DNA of 14,874 nt. Source: an uncultured Collinsella sp. (GTDB lineage Bacteria > Actinomycetota > Coriobacteriia > Coriobacteriales > Coriobacteriaceae). This document shows, piece by piece, positions 6,203 through 13,603 of this stretch. A model generated the notes under the pieces. That model saw nothing but the letters and a program-made list of their open reading frames with translations, was not told the DNA's origin and made no database searches. Location: assembly GCA_902464645.1 (NCBI GenBank), contig CABQKL010000049.1:1-14874 (forward strand), given 5' to 3'. Position numbers and translations under genes: made by a program. The stretch's first letter is position 1. Each line of letters starts with the position of its first letter.

Positions 6203-7611
6203 TTGAGCACCCCCAACAAACCGACCGCACGCTGCGCGATACTCGTATTCTGACGCTTCGCATTTGGGCTGTCGTCGGCTGCATTGTCATCGCCGCCGTC
6301 ATCTTTAACCTTATGGGTATCCTGGCGCCGGTTATCGAGTTTCTCGCTGTCGGTTCCATCATCGCTTTTGTGATGTCGCCGATCACTAACTGGCTCGAGC
6401 ATCACGGCGTCGGTCGTGGCATCGGTTCGCTCATCGCGCTGATCGTGGTTGTGGCAGTGCTCGTCGGCGTCGTCTGCATCCTGTCCCCTATTTTGCTCGG
6501 TCAGATTATGGAAGTCCTGAGCCGTCTGCCTGAGCAGCTTCGCGTTGCGGGCGGTGATCTCAACGAGATGATTTCGCACGCTAAGACGCTCAACAACACG
6601 CCGCTCAAGGAGTACTTGGACGATAATCTGTCCTCGCTGGTTACTGTGGCGTCCAAGTACGTATCGCAAATCGCCGCTGAGCTCGGTCGCGGCGTGTTCC
6701 CGCTGATCACCAACACGGCCTCGCAGCTGTTCGTAATCTTCCTGGGTTTGGTGCTTGCCTACTGGCTTGCCTGCGATTATCCCCGTATGCACCACGAGGT
6801 CTGTACCATCATCGGACAGGAAAAAGAGACCTCGTACCGCTTTATGGTCGCGATTCTTTCGCGCTCGGTCGGCGGTTATATGCGCGGCATGGTCGTGACG
6901 TCCATCTGCGGTGGCATCCTCGCCTTTATCGGCTTTACGCTCATTGGCCATCCCTACGCGGCACTCATGGCCATCTTTACCGGCATCATGCGCTTGGTCC
7001 CGGTTGTCGGTCCCTGGGTAAGCGCGGCGATCGCCACGGTGCTCGGCTTTATGTTCAGCCCCATGCTGGCGTTGTGGACGCTCGTTGTGACCATGGTGGC
7101 TCAAAACGTCACCGATAACGTCATTTCCCCCAAGGTCATGCAGAGTTCGGTGCAGGTGCATCCCATCATGAGCCTGACGGCCCTCGTTATTGGTTCGGCA
7201 CTTATGGGTCCCATCGGCATGGTCATCGCCATTCCGCTGTGCGCGGCCCTCAAGGGCATTTTCGTCTACTACTTTGAGAACGAGACCGGTCGCCAGCTCG
7301 TGGCATACGACGGCGCTGTATTTAAGGGCACGCCATATCGCGATGCCGAGGGCAACCCGGTCGCCGCCTACGATGCGCTTGGAGACGATACGTTCATTTA
7401 CGAGTCCGAGCTCATCGGCAACGAGACCGCGCCCGAGGCCCAGGCGATGCCCAAGCCCGAGCTCGAGAATCCCTGGATCAAGCTCTCGGGCCTGCAGCCC
7501 GATGCGACGAGCTTTTTCAAGAATCCCTTCGCCAAGGACGATGACTCCAACTCGGACGACGATACCAAAACCGGCATCGACGGCTCCATGGACGATTCGG
7601 ATTCCAAATAG
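6199..7611 (+). CDS. AI-2E family transporter with long acidic C-terminal tail
   Basis: This 470-residue protein belongs to the AI-2E/UPF0118 permease family, whose members have been linked to autoinducer export, Na+/H+ exchange and osmotic or pH stress. Hydrophobic segments lie near 22-38, 40-60, 76-98, 172-192, 225-249, 252-288 and 324-356. The long soluble stretch between the third and fourth segments is characteristic. The motifs IMRLVPVVGPWV (263-274) and NVISPKVM.. HPIMSLTALVIG (308-332) are family signatures. About 100 residues after the last membrane helix are hydrophilic and end in an Asp/Ser-rich run (448-470), which is longer than the usual short tail. The ATG overlaps the sigma-factor stop by four bases (ATGA), so it belongs to the sigma unit. 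No terminator follows its stop before the opposing gene begins six bases on. The transported substrate is unknown. Confidence 0.9.
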   Translation: MIEHPQQTDRTLRDTRILTLRIWAVVGCIVIAAVIFNLMGILAPVIEFLAVGSIIAFVMSPITNWLEHHGVGRGIGSLIALIVVVAVLVGVVCILSPILLGQIMEVLSRLPEQLRVAGGDLNEMISHAKTLNNTPLKEYLDDNLSSLVTVASKYVSQIAAELGRGVFPLITNTASQLFVIFLGLVLAYWLACDYPRMHHEVCTIIGQEKETSYRFMVAILSRSVGGYMRGMVVTSICGGILAFIGFTLIGHPYAALMAIFTGIMRLVPVVGPWVSAAIATVLGFMFSPMLALWTLVVTMVAQNVTDNVISPKVMQSSVQVHPIMSLTALVIGSALMGPIGMVIAIPLCAALKGIFVYYFENETGRQLVAYDGAVFKGTPYRDAEGNPVAAYDALGDDTFIYESELIGNETAPEAQAMPKPELENPWIKLSGLQPDATSFFKNPFAKDDDSNSDDDTKTGIDGSMDDSDSK

Positions 7612-7617
7612 GCACCG

Positions 7618-7857
7618 CTAGCGTTTCTTGAAGTTGTAAATGACAAGAAACGCGAGCAAAGCGATTGATAAGGGGCCGGCTACATAGAAAAAGAGAACGT
7701 CAATTGCGCGTAAAGTGTAATAGGCTTTATCGCCGGACATTACTGCATACAATACGTAGCCAAATGCTGGTTGGTTTGCGTACCAGCAGGAGAAAGCCAA
7801 AAGCGCTAAAAGTGCTACAACCAGAAGTGCATTCAGGACAAATCGTTTGCTTTTCAT
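7618..7857 (-). CDS. Small hydrophobic membrane protein of unknown function
   Basis: This 79-residue protein is not one I recognise. It has a positively charged start (MKSKR), a hydrophobic helix at about 7-25, a middle stretch with several aromatic residues (about 26-50), and a second long hydrophobic segment at about 51-75 ending in FKKR. That predicts a two-helix inner-membrane protein, with the positive-inside rule placing both ends in the cytoplasm. LAFSC at 20-24 superficially resembles a lipobox but has unsuitable residues before the Cys. The gene is probably real: GGAAGGAGCG lies six bases before the ATG, TATAAT lies a short way upstream, and the frame is intact. It uses more A/T-ending codons (AAA, TTT, TTA-like choices) than its neighbours and sits in an AT-rich patch, which hints at separate ancestry. 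It converges on the permease gene with a six-base gap. Confidence 0.72.
   Translation of the reverse strand: MKSKRFVLNALLVVALLALLAFSCWYANQPAFGYVLYAVMSGDKAYYTLRAIDVLFFYVAGPLSIALLAFLVIYNFKKR
7621..7653 (-). repeat. 10-bp inverted repeat at the 3' end of the small membrane gene
   Basis: GCGTTTCTTG (7621-7630) and CAAGAAACGC (7644-7653) form a perfect 10-bp stem with a 13-base loop, covering the final codons of the - strand gene. Neither strand has a T-run after the stem, so it is not a standard intrinsic terminator. It may protect or punctuate the 3' ends of the two converging transcripts. Confidence 0.5.
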
Positions 7858-7889
7858 CGATCGCTCCTTCCGGGTGAATCTTATATGTA

Positions 7890-7911
7890 ATTATACAGTA
7901 GCCTTTTTCAA
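7890..7911 (-). promoter_or_regulatory. Probable promoter of the small membrane protein gene
   Basis: On the - strand a perfect TATAAT -10 (7890-7895) is preceded by TTGAAA (7906-7911). The 10-base gap between them is too short for a standard -35, so recognition may depend on the -10 and its AT-rich surroundings. Transcription would start near 7883, giving a leader of about 25 bases that holds the strong ribosome binding site. Confidence 0.5.
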
Positions 7912-7949
7912 AGCATCGCATACTCCTAAATAACGTGCACTTTCGCTGT

Positions 7950-7979
7950 AGGGTCGGCTTTATGTCGGCCCTCTTTTTT
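7950..7979 (+). terminator. Intrinsic terminator upstream of alaS
   Basis: AGGGTCGGC (7950-7958) pairs with GTCGGCCCT (7964-7972) to give a nine-pair stem including two G-T wobbles, with the loop TTTAT, followed by C and six T (7974-7979). Its orientation stops + strand transcripts. The nearest upstream + strand gene ends at 7611, so it probably ends read-through from the sigma/permease unit. An attenuator of a short leader RNA is an alternative, but no T-box or other riboswitch core is recognisable before it. Confidence 0.8.
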
Positions 7980-8005
7980 GCACTTGCGCGGCGGGATGGT
8001 AATAT
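7978..8005 (+). promoter_or_regulatory. Possible alaS operon promoter
   Basis: TTGCAC (7978-7983) and TAATAT (8000-8005) are separated by 16 bases and directly follow the terminator. Both hexamers are imperfect. This is the best candidate in the 72 bases between the terminator and the alaS ATG, and would give a leader of about 40 bases. Confidence 0.3.
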
Positions 8006-8036
8006 CGTTACGTTTGAACTGTTTCGATGTGAAACC

Positions 8037-8042
8037 GAGGAG
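8037..8042 (+). promoter_or_regulatory. Ribosome binding site fixing the alaS start
   Basis: GAGGAG lies nine bases before ATG 8052. The frame is open back to 7935, but the upstream ATG codons would fall within or next to the terminator hairpin and lack such a site, so 8052 is preferred. Confidence 0.75.
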
Positions 8043-8051
8043 ATTCCCTCT

Positions 8052-10709
8052 ATGAGTGCTGACTACCCGTCAATGACTACGGCCGAGATCCGCTCCAAGT
8101 TCCTCAACTTCTTTGAGGAGCGCGGTCTTAAGCTCTATCCTTCTTCGTCCCTTGTTCCCGACGACCCCTCGCTGCTGCTTGCCAACGCCGGCATGAACCA
8201 GTTTAAGGAGTACTACCAGGGCAAGAAGGCCATGAAGGAGATCGGCGCGATCTCCTGCCAGAAGTGTGTCCGCACCAACGACATCGACTGCATCGGCGAG
8301 GACGGCCGTCACCTCTCGTTCTTTGAGATGCTCGGCGACTTCTCCTTTGGCGGCGTCTCCAAGCAGCAGGCTTGCGCTTGGGCCTTCGAGCTTATCACCA
8401 AGGAGTTCAAGCTGCCGCTCGACCGCCTGTACTTCACCGTCTTTACCGAGGACGACGAGACCCACGACGTGTGGCGCTCCCTGGGCGTTGCCGAGGATCA
8501 CATCTCGCGCCTTGGCGAGGACGACAACTTCTGGGCCGCTGGCCCCACCGGTCCCTGCGGTCCGTGCTCCGAGATCTACTTTGACATGGGCGAGGAGGTC
8601 GGCTGCGGTAGCCCCGACTGCAAGCCCGGCTGCGACTGTGACCGCTTCCTTGAGTTCTGGAACCTCGTGTTTACCCAGTACGACCGCCAGGAGGACGGCT
8701 CCATGCCGGAGCTGCCGCACCGCAACCTCGATACGGGCATGGGTCTGGAGCGCATGGCCGCCATCATGCAGCACAAGACCGCCAACTACGACGGCGATCT
8801 GATGCAGCACCTCATCAAGCTCGGTGAGAAGATCAGCGGCAAGACCTATGACGCCGACGATTACTCCGGCGCCAGCCGCTCGCTGCGCATCATCGCCGAT
8901 CACTCCCGTGCCGTCGACTTTATGATCTCGGACGGCATCCTGCCCGGTAACGAGGGCCGCGAGTACGTCCTTCGCCGCCTGCTCCGCCGCGCCGTGTTCC
9001 ACGGTCGCCTGCTGGGCATCGAGGGCGCCTTCCTGACCAAGTTCATCGACGAGGTCAACGCTCAGATGGGCGAGGCCTATCCCGAGCTGCTCAAGAACGT
9101 CGCACTCGTCAAGGGTATCGTCGCCTCTGAGGAGGAGCGCTTCTCCACGACGCTCGACAACGGCCGCGTCTACCTGGACGAGGCCCTGGCAGCGCTTGCC
9201 GATGGCGCCGTGCTCCCGGGTGATGTCGCCTTTAAGCTGCACGACACCTTTGGTTTCCCCATCGACCTGACCGTCGAGATTGCCGGCACCGCTGGCCATG
9301 ACGTCGACATGGACGGCTTCACCGCCTGCATGGAGGACCAGAAGGCCCGTGCTCGCGCCAATGCTAAGGGCGACGCCTGGGGCAGCTTCAACGATGTGTG
9401 GGTCGAGCTTTCGGACAAGGTCGCTGCGACCGAGTTCGACGGCTACGACAACGACGTCATTGAGGGCGCCAAGGTTGTGGCCATCGTGCGCAACGGCGAG
9501 TCCGTCGAGTCCGCTGCGGCGGGCGAGGATGTTGAGGTTGTGCTCGACCGCACCCCGTTCTATGCCGAGATGGGCGGCCAGCAGGGCGATGCCGGCGAGC
9601 TTTCCGCCGAGGGCGTTTCGCTGACCGTTTCCGATACCAAGAACCACAACGGCCTGTATGCCCACGTTGCGCACGTCGCCGAGGGCACGCTGACCGTCGG
9701 TGCTACCGTGACCGCCGCGCTCGACGCCGAGCGCCGTGGCTTCCTGCGCCGCAACCACACCGCCACCCACCTGCTTGACGCCGCGCTTAAGCACGTCCTG
9801 GGCGAGCATGTCTCTCAGGCCGGCTCGCTGGTGACGCCCGAGCACCTGCGCTTTGACTTCACGCACTTCGAGGCTCTGTCCTCCGAGCAGCTCAAGGCTG
9901 TCGAGGATCTGGTCAACCAGCAGATCTTTGCATCTAAGCCGGTCGTGACCCGCGTCATGGGCATCGACGAGGCCAAGGCCGCCGGCGCCGTCGCCCTGTT
10001 TGGCGAGAAGTATGGCGACGTCGTCCGCGTCGTTTCCGTGGGCGCCGAGGACCAGCCGTTCTCCCGCGAGCTCTGCGGTGGTACGCATGCTACCAACACT
10101 GCCGAGATCGGCCTGTTCAAGATTATCTCCGAGTCCTCCACGGGCTCGAACGTCCGCCGTATCGAGGCCGTTACCTCTAAGGGCGCCCTCGACTACATGG
10201 CCGACCGCCTGGCACTCGTTGACGCCGCTGCCGCTGCGCTCAAGTGCCGCGTTGACGAGGTTCCCGCTCGTGTGGAGAACCTGCAGGCCGAGCTGCGCGA
10301 GACGTCTAACAAGCTCAAGAAGGCGCTGACCGGTGGCTCCTCCGACGCTATCTCCAGCGCCATCGAGGGTGCCGTCGAGCTCGACGGCTATAAGCTCGTC
10401 GTCGCTGAGCTCCAGGGCCTTGAGGCTGCTGACCTGCGCAACGTCTGGGATACCGTGCACCAGAAGGTCGCTGGCCCTGTCGCCTGCGTCGTTGCCAGCG
10501 TGACCGAGAAGGGCACGCCTGCGTTGCTCGCCGCCGGTTCCGACGACGCCGTGAAGGCCGGTTTCCACGCCGGCAACGTGATTAAGCAGATTGCGGGCCT
10601 GGTCGACGGTCGCGGTGGCGGCCGTCCCAACATGGCCCAGGCCGGTGGTAAGAATGCTGCCGGTATCGCCGATGCCCTCGCGGCCGCCAAGACCGCGCTC
10701 GGCGCCTAA
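8052..10709 (+). CDS. alaS: Alanine--tRNA ligase
   Basis: This 885-residue cytoplasmic enzyme charges tRNA-Ala with alanine and hydrolyses mischarged Ser- or Gly-tRNA-Ala. The class II catalytic core includes HLSFFEMLGDFSFGG, GPTGPCGPCSE (164-174) and the motif 3 sequence DTGMGLER (227-234). A cysteine cluster, Cys185, Cys190, Cys194 and Cys196 in the CGSPDCKPGCDC insert, is shared by many bacterial AlaRSs. The editing domain has all four zinc ligands: His569 and His573 (HTATH), Cys675 and His679 (CGGTH). The C-terminal DHHA1 domain carries GRGGGRPNMAQAGG (853-866). Length and every key motif are normal. Codon use is strongly biased to C- or G-ending codons, more so than in neighbouring genes, as expected for high expression. 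It is the first gene of a tight operon; ruvX begins nine bases after its stop. Confidence 0.99.
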   Translation: MSADYPSMTTAEIRSKFLNFFEERGLKLYPSSSLVPDDPSLLLANAGMNQFKEYYQGKKAMKEIGAISCQKCVRTNDIDCIGEDGRHLSFFEMLGDFSFGGVSKQQACAWAFELITKEFKLPLDRLYFTVFTEDDETHDVWRSLGVAEDHISRLGEDDNFWAAGPTGPCGPCSEIYFDMGEEVGCGSPDCKPGCDCDRFLEFWNLVFTQYDRQEDGSMPELPHRNLDTGMGLERMAAIMQHKTANYDGDLMQHLIKLGEKISGKTYDADDYSGASRSLRIIADHSRAVDFMISDGILPGNEGREYVLRRLLRRAVFHGRLLGIEGAFLTKFIDEVNAQMGEAYPELLKNVALVKGIVASEEERFSTTLDNGRVYLDEALAALADGAVLPGDVAFKLHDTFGFPIDLTVEIAGTAGHDVDMDGFTACMEDQKARARANAKGDAWGSFNDVWVELSDKVAATEFDGYDNDVIEGAKVVAIVRNGESVESAAAGEDVEVVLDRTPFYAEMGGQQGDAGELSAEGVSLTVSDTKNHNGLYAHVAHVAEGTLTVGATVTAALDAERRGFLRRNHTATHLLDAALKHVLGEHVSQAGSLVTPEHLRFDFTHFEALSSEQLKAVEDLVNQQIFASKPVVTRVMGIDEAKAAGAVALFGEKYGDVVRVVSVGAEDQPFSRELCGGTHATNTAEIGLFKIISESSTGSNVRRIEAVTSKGALDYMADRLALVDAAAAALKCRVDEVPARVENLQAELRETSNKLKKALTGGSSDAISSAIEGAVELDGYKLVVAELQGLEAADLRNVWDTVHQKVAGPVACVVASVTEKGTPALLAAGSDDAVKAGFHAGNVIKQIAGLVDGRGGGRPNMAQAGGKNAAGIADALAAAKTALGA

Positions 10710-10718
10710 GTAGTCGCT

Positions 10719-11147
10719 GTGGTCGCGCTCGCGCTGGACATAGGGGAGACCAGGATCGGCATCGCCGTCTCGAGCCGTGATGGCAAGATGGCGATGCCCG
10801 TCAAGGTGCTCCCGGCCGCCGAGGTCACTGGTATGGCTAAGACGTTCCGTTACCTGGTCGAGGACTATGAGCCCGACATCCTGGTAAGCGGGCGTCCCCT
10901 GACCATGGCCGGCGAGCCTGGCCCCCAGGCCGAGCGCGTTGCCGCCGTAGCGCAAAAGATCGCCGACGAGCTCGATCTTCCGCTGGAGTTTGAGGACGAG
11001 CGCCTGTCCTCGCAAGAGGCCAAGCGTATCCTGCGCGAGCAGGGACTCAACGAAAAGCAGATGAGGGGCAAGATCGACATGATCGCCGCCAGCCTGTTCT
11101 TGCAGACGTGGCTCGATCGCAAAAACGAGGAGGTTTCGCATGTCTAG
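10719..11147 (+). CDS. ruvX: RuvX/YqgF-family pre-16S rRNA nuclease or Holliday junction resolvase-like protein
   Basis: This 142-residue RNase H-fold protein belongs to the YqgF family, essential in many bacteria and implicated in 16S rRNA 5'-end maturation. Some members have also been described as resolving Holliday junctions. The acidic catalytic set is visible: Asp7 in ALDIGETRIGIAVS, the EDER motif at 92-95, and Asp120 in KIDMIAASLFLQ. The loop GRPLTMAGEPGPQA (58-71) is another family signature. The start is GTG, nine bases after the alaS stop, with no clear Shine-Dalgarno site, suggesting dependence on translation from alaS. The last eight bases overlap mltG. The alaS-ruvX-mltG order is common in Gram-positive bacteria, which supports the call. 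Confidence 0.95.
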   Translation: MVALALDIGETRIGIAVSSRDGKMAMPVKVLPAAEVTGMAKTFRYLVEDYEPDILVSGRPLTMAGEPGPQAERVAAVAQKIADELDLPLEFEDERLSSQEAKRILREQGLNEKQMRGKIDMIAASLFLQTWLDRKNEEVSHV

Positions 11148-12561
11148 CGCTTTCGATCCGCGCCAGCCGAATCGTACACGACAGCCTGCGCCACGCCCTG
11201 TATCGTCCGGTCAGCGTCCGATGCAACCGACTCAGCGCGCGGCCCAACCCGCCGCACGTTCGGCGCAGCCCTCTTCTCGCCCCACTCAGCCCACTCAGCG
11301 TCCAGGCCAGCAGCCTGTTCGTCGTCCTGCTCAGCAGTCTGCTGCCCATACAGCCCAGCCCGCGGGCGGTTCCCGCTTTAAGCAGCAGGCTCCTGCCCAG
11401 CGCACGCAGGGACAGGCACCGCAATCACGCTCCCACGCACATCATGCTCATGGCTCGCACGGCGTTGCTCCGGCCACGCGCTCGAGCTATAACACGCGCG
11501 CTCGCCGTGGTGCCCAAAAGAAAAGCTCGCCGGTGCCTATGATTATCGGTGCTGTGGTTGCGGCGATCGTTCTTGCTGCCATCGCCTTCTTCGCCGTACC
11601 GGCCGTCAAGGGCTTTTTTGCCGGTGAGGATGCGAAAGTCACTGCTGGCCAGCAGGTTACTATCACTATTCCCGATGGTGCCTCGGGTGACAGCATCGCT
11701 TCGATTCTCTCCGAGAACCATATCGTCGAAAATCCCAAGGATTATTACGCGGCGGTCAAAAAGCTCAACGCCGACATGTCGCTCAAGCCCGGCACCTACT
11801 CGTTCACGACGCTCATGGATGCGACCAAGGTCGTTCAGCAGCTCATGGAGGGCCCCAATGCGGGCTCCGATGCACTGACTATCCCAGAGGGCCTGACGGT
11901 TGACCAGGTCGCCGATCGCGTGGCCCAGGCGTACGACAGTATCTCAAAAGAGGACTTCCTCAACCAGGCGAAGGCCAGCAATTATGTGAACGACTATCCG
12001 TTCCTAAAAGGCGCTGCCAACGATTCGCTCGAGGGCTTCCTATTCCCCAAGACCTATTCGTTGGGTAAGGACCCGTCTGCCGATGATGTGATTCGCGCCA
12101 TGCTCGATCAATTCAACACCGAGTACAAGTCGCTCGATTTTGCCGGTTGCGAGGCCAAAATCAAGGAGCGCTACGGCGTGGAGATGTCTGATTACGACAT
12201 CATCAATCTCGCTTCCATCGTTGAGCGCGAAGGCCTCAACGCCGAGCAGCGCGCGCATGTCGCCTCGGTGTTCTACAACCGTCTTGCCGGCAAGCTCGAT
12301 GGTCTGCGCTACCTCAATAGCGATGCGACCATGATGTATGTCACCGGCGGCGAGGTTACCGCCGACGACCTGCAGAGCGATAGCCCGTATAACACCTATA
12401 AGCACGAGGGCCTGCCGCCCACGCCCATCTGCTCTCCGTCACTCGAGGCGCTCAAGGCAACCCTTGAGCCCACCGACTCCGATGACTTGTATTTCTACAT
12501 TACGCAGGACGAGGAGTTTTTCTCGCAGACCTACGAAGAGCACCAACAGTCTTGGAATTAA
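11140..12561 (+). CDS. mltG: Endolytic murein transglycosylase MltG with long disordered N-terminus
   Basis: MltG cleaves nascent glycan strands at the outer face of the membrane and sets peptidoglycan chain length. The 473-residue protein has three parts. Residues 1-130 are a Pro/Gln/Arg/Ala-rich cytoplasmic region with recurring QPxxRP-like units and a His-rich patch (99-107). One membrane helix lies at about 133-152. The extracellular YceG domain runs from about 165 to the end. In that domain the catalytic Glu is Glu362, in LASIVEREG, followed by HVASVFYNRL and NSDATMMYV. YNTYKHEGLPPTPICSPS (417-434) closes the active site. The catalytic domain appears complete; only the N-terminal extension is unusual compared with the enterobacterial form. 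GAGGAGG at 11127-11133 and an eight-base overlap with ruvX support the start. yqeG follows after two bases. Confidence 0.95.
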   Translation: MSSAFDPRQPNRTRQPAPRPVSSGQRPMQPTQRAAQPAARSAQPSSRPTQPTQRPGQQPVRRPAQQSAAHTAQPAGGSRFKQQAPAQRTQGQAPQSRSHAHHAHGSHGVAPATRSSYNTRARRGAQKKSSPVPMIIGAVVAAIVLAAIAFFAVPAVKGFFAGEDAKVTAGQQVTITIPDGASGDSIASILSENHIVENPKDYYAAVKKLNADMSLKPGTYSFTTLMDATKVVQQLMEGPNAGSDALTIPEGLTVDQVADRVAQAYDSISKEDFLNQAKASNYVNDYPFLKGAANDSLEGFLFPKTYSLGKDPSADDVIRAMLDQFNTEYKSLDFAGCEAKIKERYGVEMSDYDIINLASIVEREGLNAEQRAHVASVFYNRLAGKLDGLRYLNSDATMMYVTGGEVTADDLQSDSPYNTYKHEGLPPTPICSPSLEALKATLEPTDSDDLYFYITQDEEFFSQTYEEHQQSWN

Positions 12562-12563
12562 AC

Positions 12564-13061
12564 ATGAGGATTTTCAGCCCCAAACGATATGTTGCCTCGG
12601 TCGACCGCATCGACCTTGATACCCTGTGGGCCGACGGCAAGCGCGCCATTTTGCTCGACCGCGATAACACCCTGGTGCCGCGTGATACCGAGCAGGTTCC
12701 CGCTGCCGTCTCGGCCTGGCTCGACGCCGCTCGTGCCAAGGGCTTTAAGCTGTGCATGGTGTCGAACAACTGGCATCGCGACCAGGTTATGAGCTCTGCA
12801 CGCGAGCTGGGTCTCGAGGCCATCAGCCATGCCATGAAGCCCGCGCCGTTTGCTCTTAAGGCTGGACTTAAGCGCCTAGGTGCCACGGCCGACGAGGCCG
12901 TGCTGATCGGCGATCAGCTTTACACGGACGTGTGGAGCGGAAACTTTGCCGGCGTTGACACTATTCTGGTCAAGCCGCAGGCAACCCAGGACCTGTGGTA
13001 CACGCAGATCTTCCGTATCTTTGAGCGCCGGGCCCTGCGCGACCTTCCCTGCGAGGAATAG
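12564..13061 (+). CDS. yqeG: YqeG-family HAD phosphatase (subfamily IIIA)
   Basis: This 165-residue protein has the full HAD motif set: motif I LLDRDNT with nucleophile Asp32 and acid/base Asp34, motif II VSNN (66-69), the motif III Lys92 in AMKPAPFAL, and motif IV IGDQLYTDV with Asp117 and Asp122. Size and sequence fit the YqeG family; relatives act as phosphatidylglycerophosphate phosphatases in organelles and cyanobacteria, but a bacterial substrate here is only a guess. The ATG lies two bases after the mltG stop and has only a weak GGA upstream, so translation is probably coupled. In many Gram-positive bacteria yqeG sits next to aro genes, and here aroK follows by eight bases. An upstream in-frame TTG at 12552, within mltG, is a less likely start. 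Confidence 0.9.
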   Translation: MRIFSPKRYVASVDRIDLDTLWADGKRAILLDRDNTLVPRDTEQVPAAVSAWLDAARAKGFKLCMVSNNWHRDQVMSSARELGLEAISHAMKPAPFALKAGLKRLGATADEAVLIGDQLYTDVWSGNFAGVDTILVKPQATQDLWYTQIFRIFERRALRDLPCEE

Positions 13062-13069
13062 GTTTCGCC

Positions 13070-13603
13070 ATGTCTCAGCACATCAAACACGGCTGCGACC
13101 ATATCTTCTTTATCGGCTTTTTGGGCGCGGGCAAGTCGACGCTTGCGCGCAATGTGGGCACTATGTTCAAGCGTCGATTCATCGATACCGATCGTTTGGT
13201 TGTGCGTCGATGCGGCAAGTCGGTGACCGAGATATTTAAGACCGAGGGCGAGGATCGTTTTCGCGAGCTCGAGACCTCGGCGCTCCGTTCGCTCCAAAGC
13301 GAGCGCAGCCTGCTGGTTTCGTGCGGTGGTGGCATTGTCGAGACGCCGGTCAATATCGAGCTTATGCACCAGATGGGTACCTGCGTGTACCTCGAGGGCG
13401 ATTTTGAGGATTCGATGCGCCAGATCCGCCGCTCCGACACGCGTCCCGATTTCCGCTCGCCCGAGCACGCGGCGCTGCTCTTTGAGCATCGCCGTCCGTT
13501 GTATCGTCAAGCTGCCGATCTTACCCTTGATATTCGCAACAAGTCCTTCGAGGACGTTTCCTACCTTTGTGCCGAGATGCTTTTGGAGCGTGGACTGCTA
13601 TGA
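13070..13603 (+). CDS. aroK: Shikimate kinase
   Basis: Shikimate kinase phosphorylates shikimate with ATP, the fifth step of the route to chorismate. The 177-residue protein has Walker A GFLGAGKS (16-23), the substrate/Mg pair in IDTDR (Asp39, Asp41), the shikimate-binding Arg of GEDRFRELE (Arg65), the CGGGIV motif (85-90), a lid region with DTRPDFRS (123-130), and RRPLYRQAAD (141-150). These indicate an active enzyme of normal length. It starts eight bases after yqeG with GAGGAATAGG just upstream, and its TGA overlaps the aroB-like ATG. aroE, aroC and aroA, often linked to aroK, are not in the window. Confidence 0.95.
   Translation: MSQHIKHGCDHIFFIGFLGAGKSTLARNVGTMFKRRFIDTDRLVVRRCGKSVTEIFKTEGEDRFRELETSALRSLQSERSLLVSCGGGIVETPVNIELMHQMGTCVYLEGDFEDSMRQIRRSDTRPDFRSPEHAALLFEHRRPLYRQAADLTLDIRNKSFEDVSYLCAEMLLERGLL

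Noticed and set aside
5959..7161. A 400-codon - strand open frame opposite the sigma factor and permease genes
   Set aside because: Its His/Asp/Arg-rich composition shows no fold, and the + strand proteins have clear family motifs. It is a shadow frame.
7621..7653. The 10-bp inverted repeat as an intrinsic terminator for the permease gene
   Set aside because: No run of T follows the stem on either strand.
7780..7791. Lipobox in the 79-residue membrane protein (LAFSC)
   Set aside because: The residues before the Cys are Ala-Phe-Ser, not the usual Leu-Ala/Ser-Gly/Ala, and a second membrane helix follows; an ordinary membrane protein is more likely.
7735..7979. A T-box or other aminoacyl-tRNA-sensing leader for alaS
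   Set aside because: AGGGTCGGC at the terminator recalls the start of the T-box consensus, but the conserved AGGGTGGNACCGCG sequence and a specifier stem are absent, and most of the upstream sequence is coding on the other strand.
8070..11141. A 1023-codon open frame on the - strand opposite alaS and ruvX
   Set aside because: The + strand encodes complete, motif-rich AlaRS and RuvX here. The antisense frame has no recognisable domains and is a by-product of strong GC-ending codon bias, which removes stop codons on the reverse strand.
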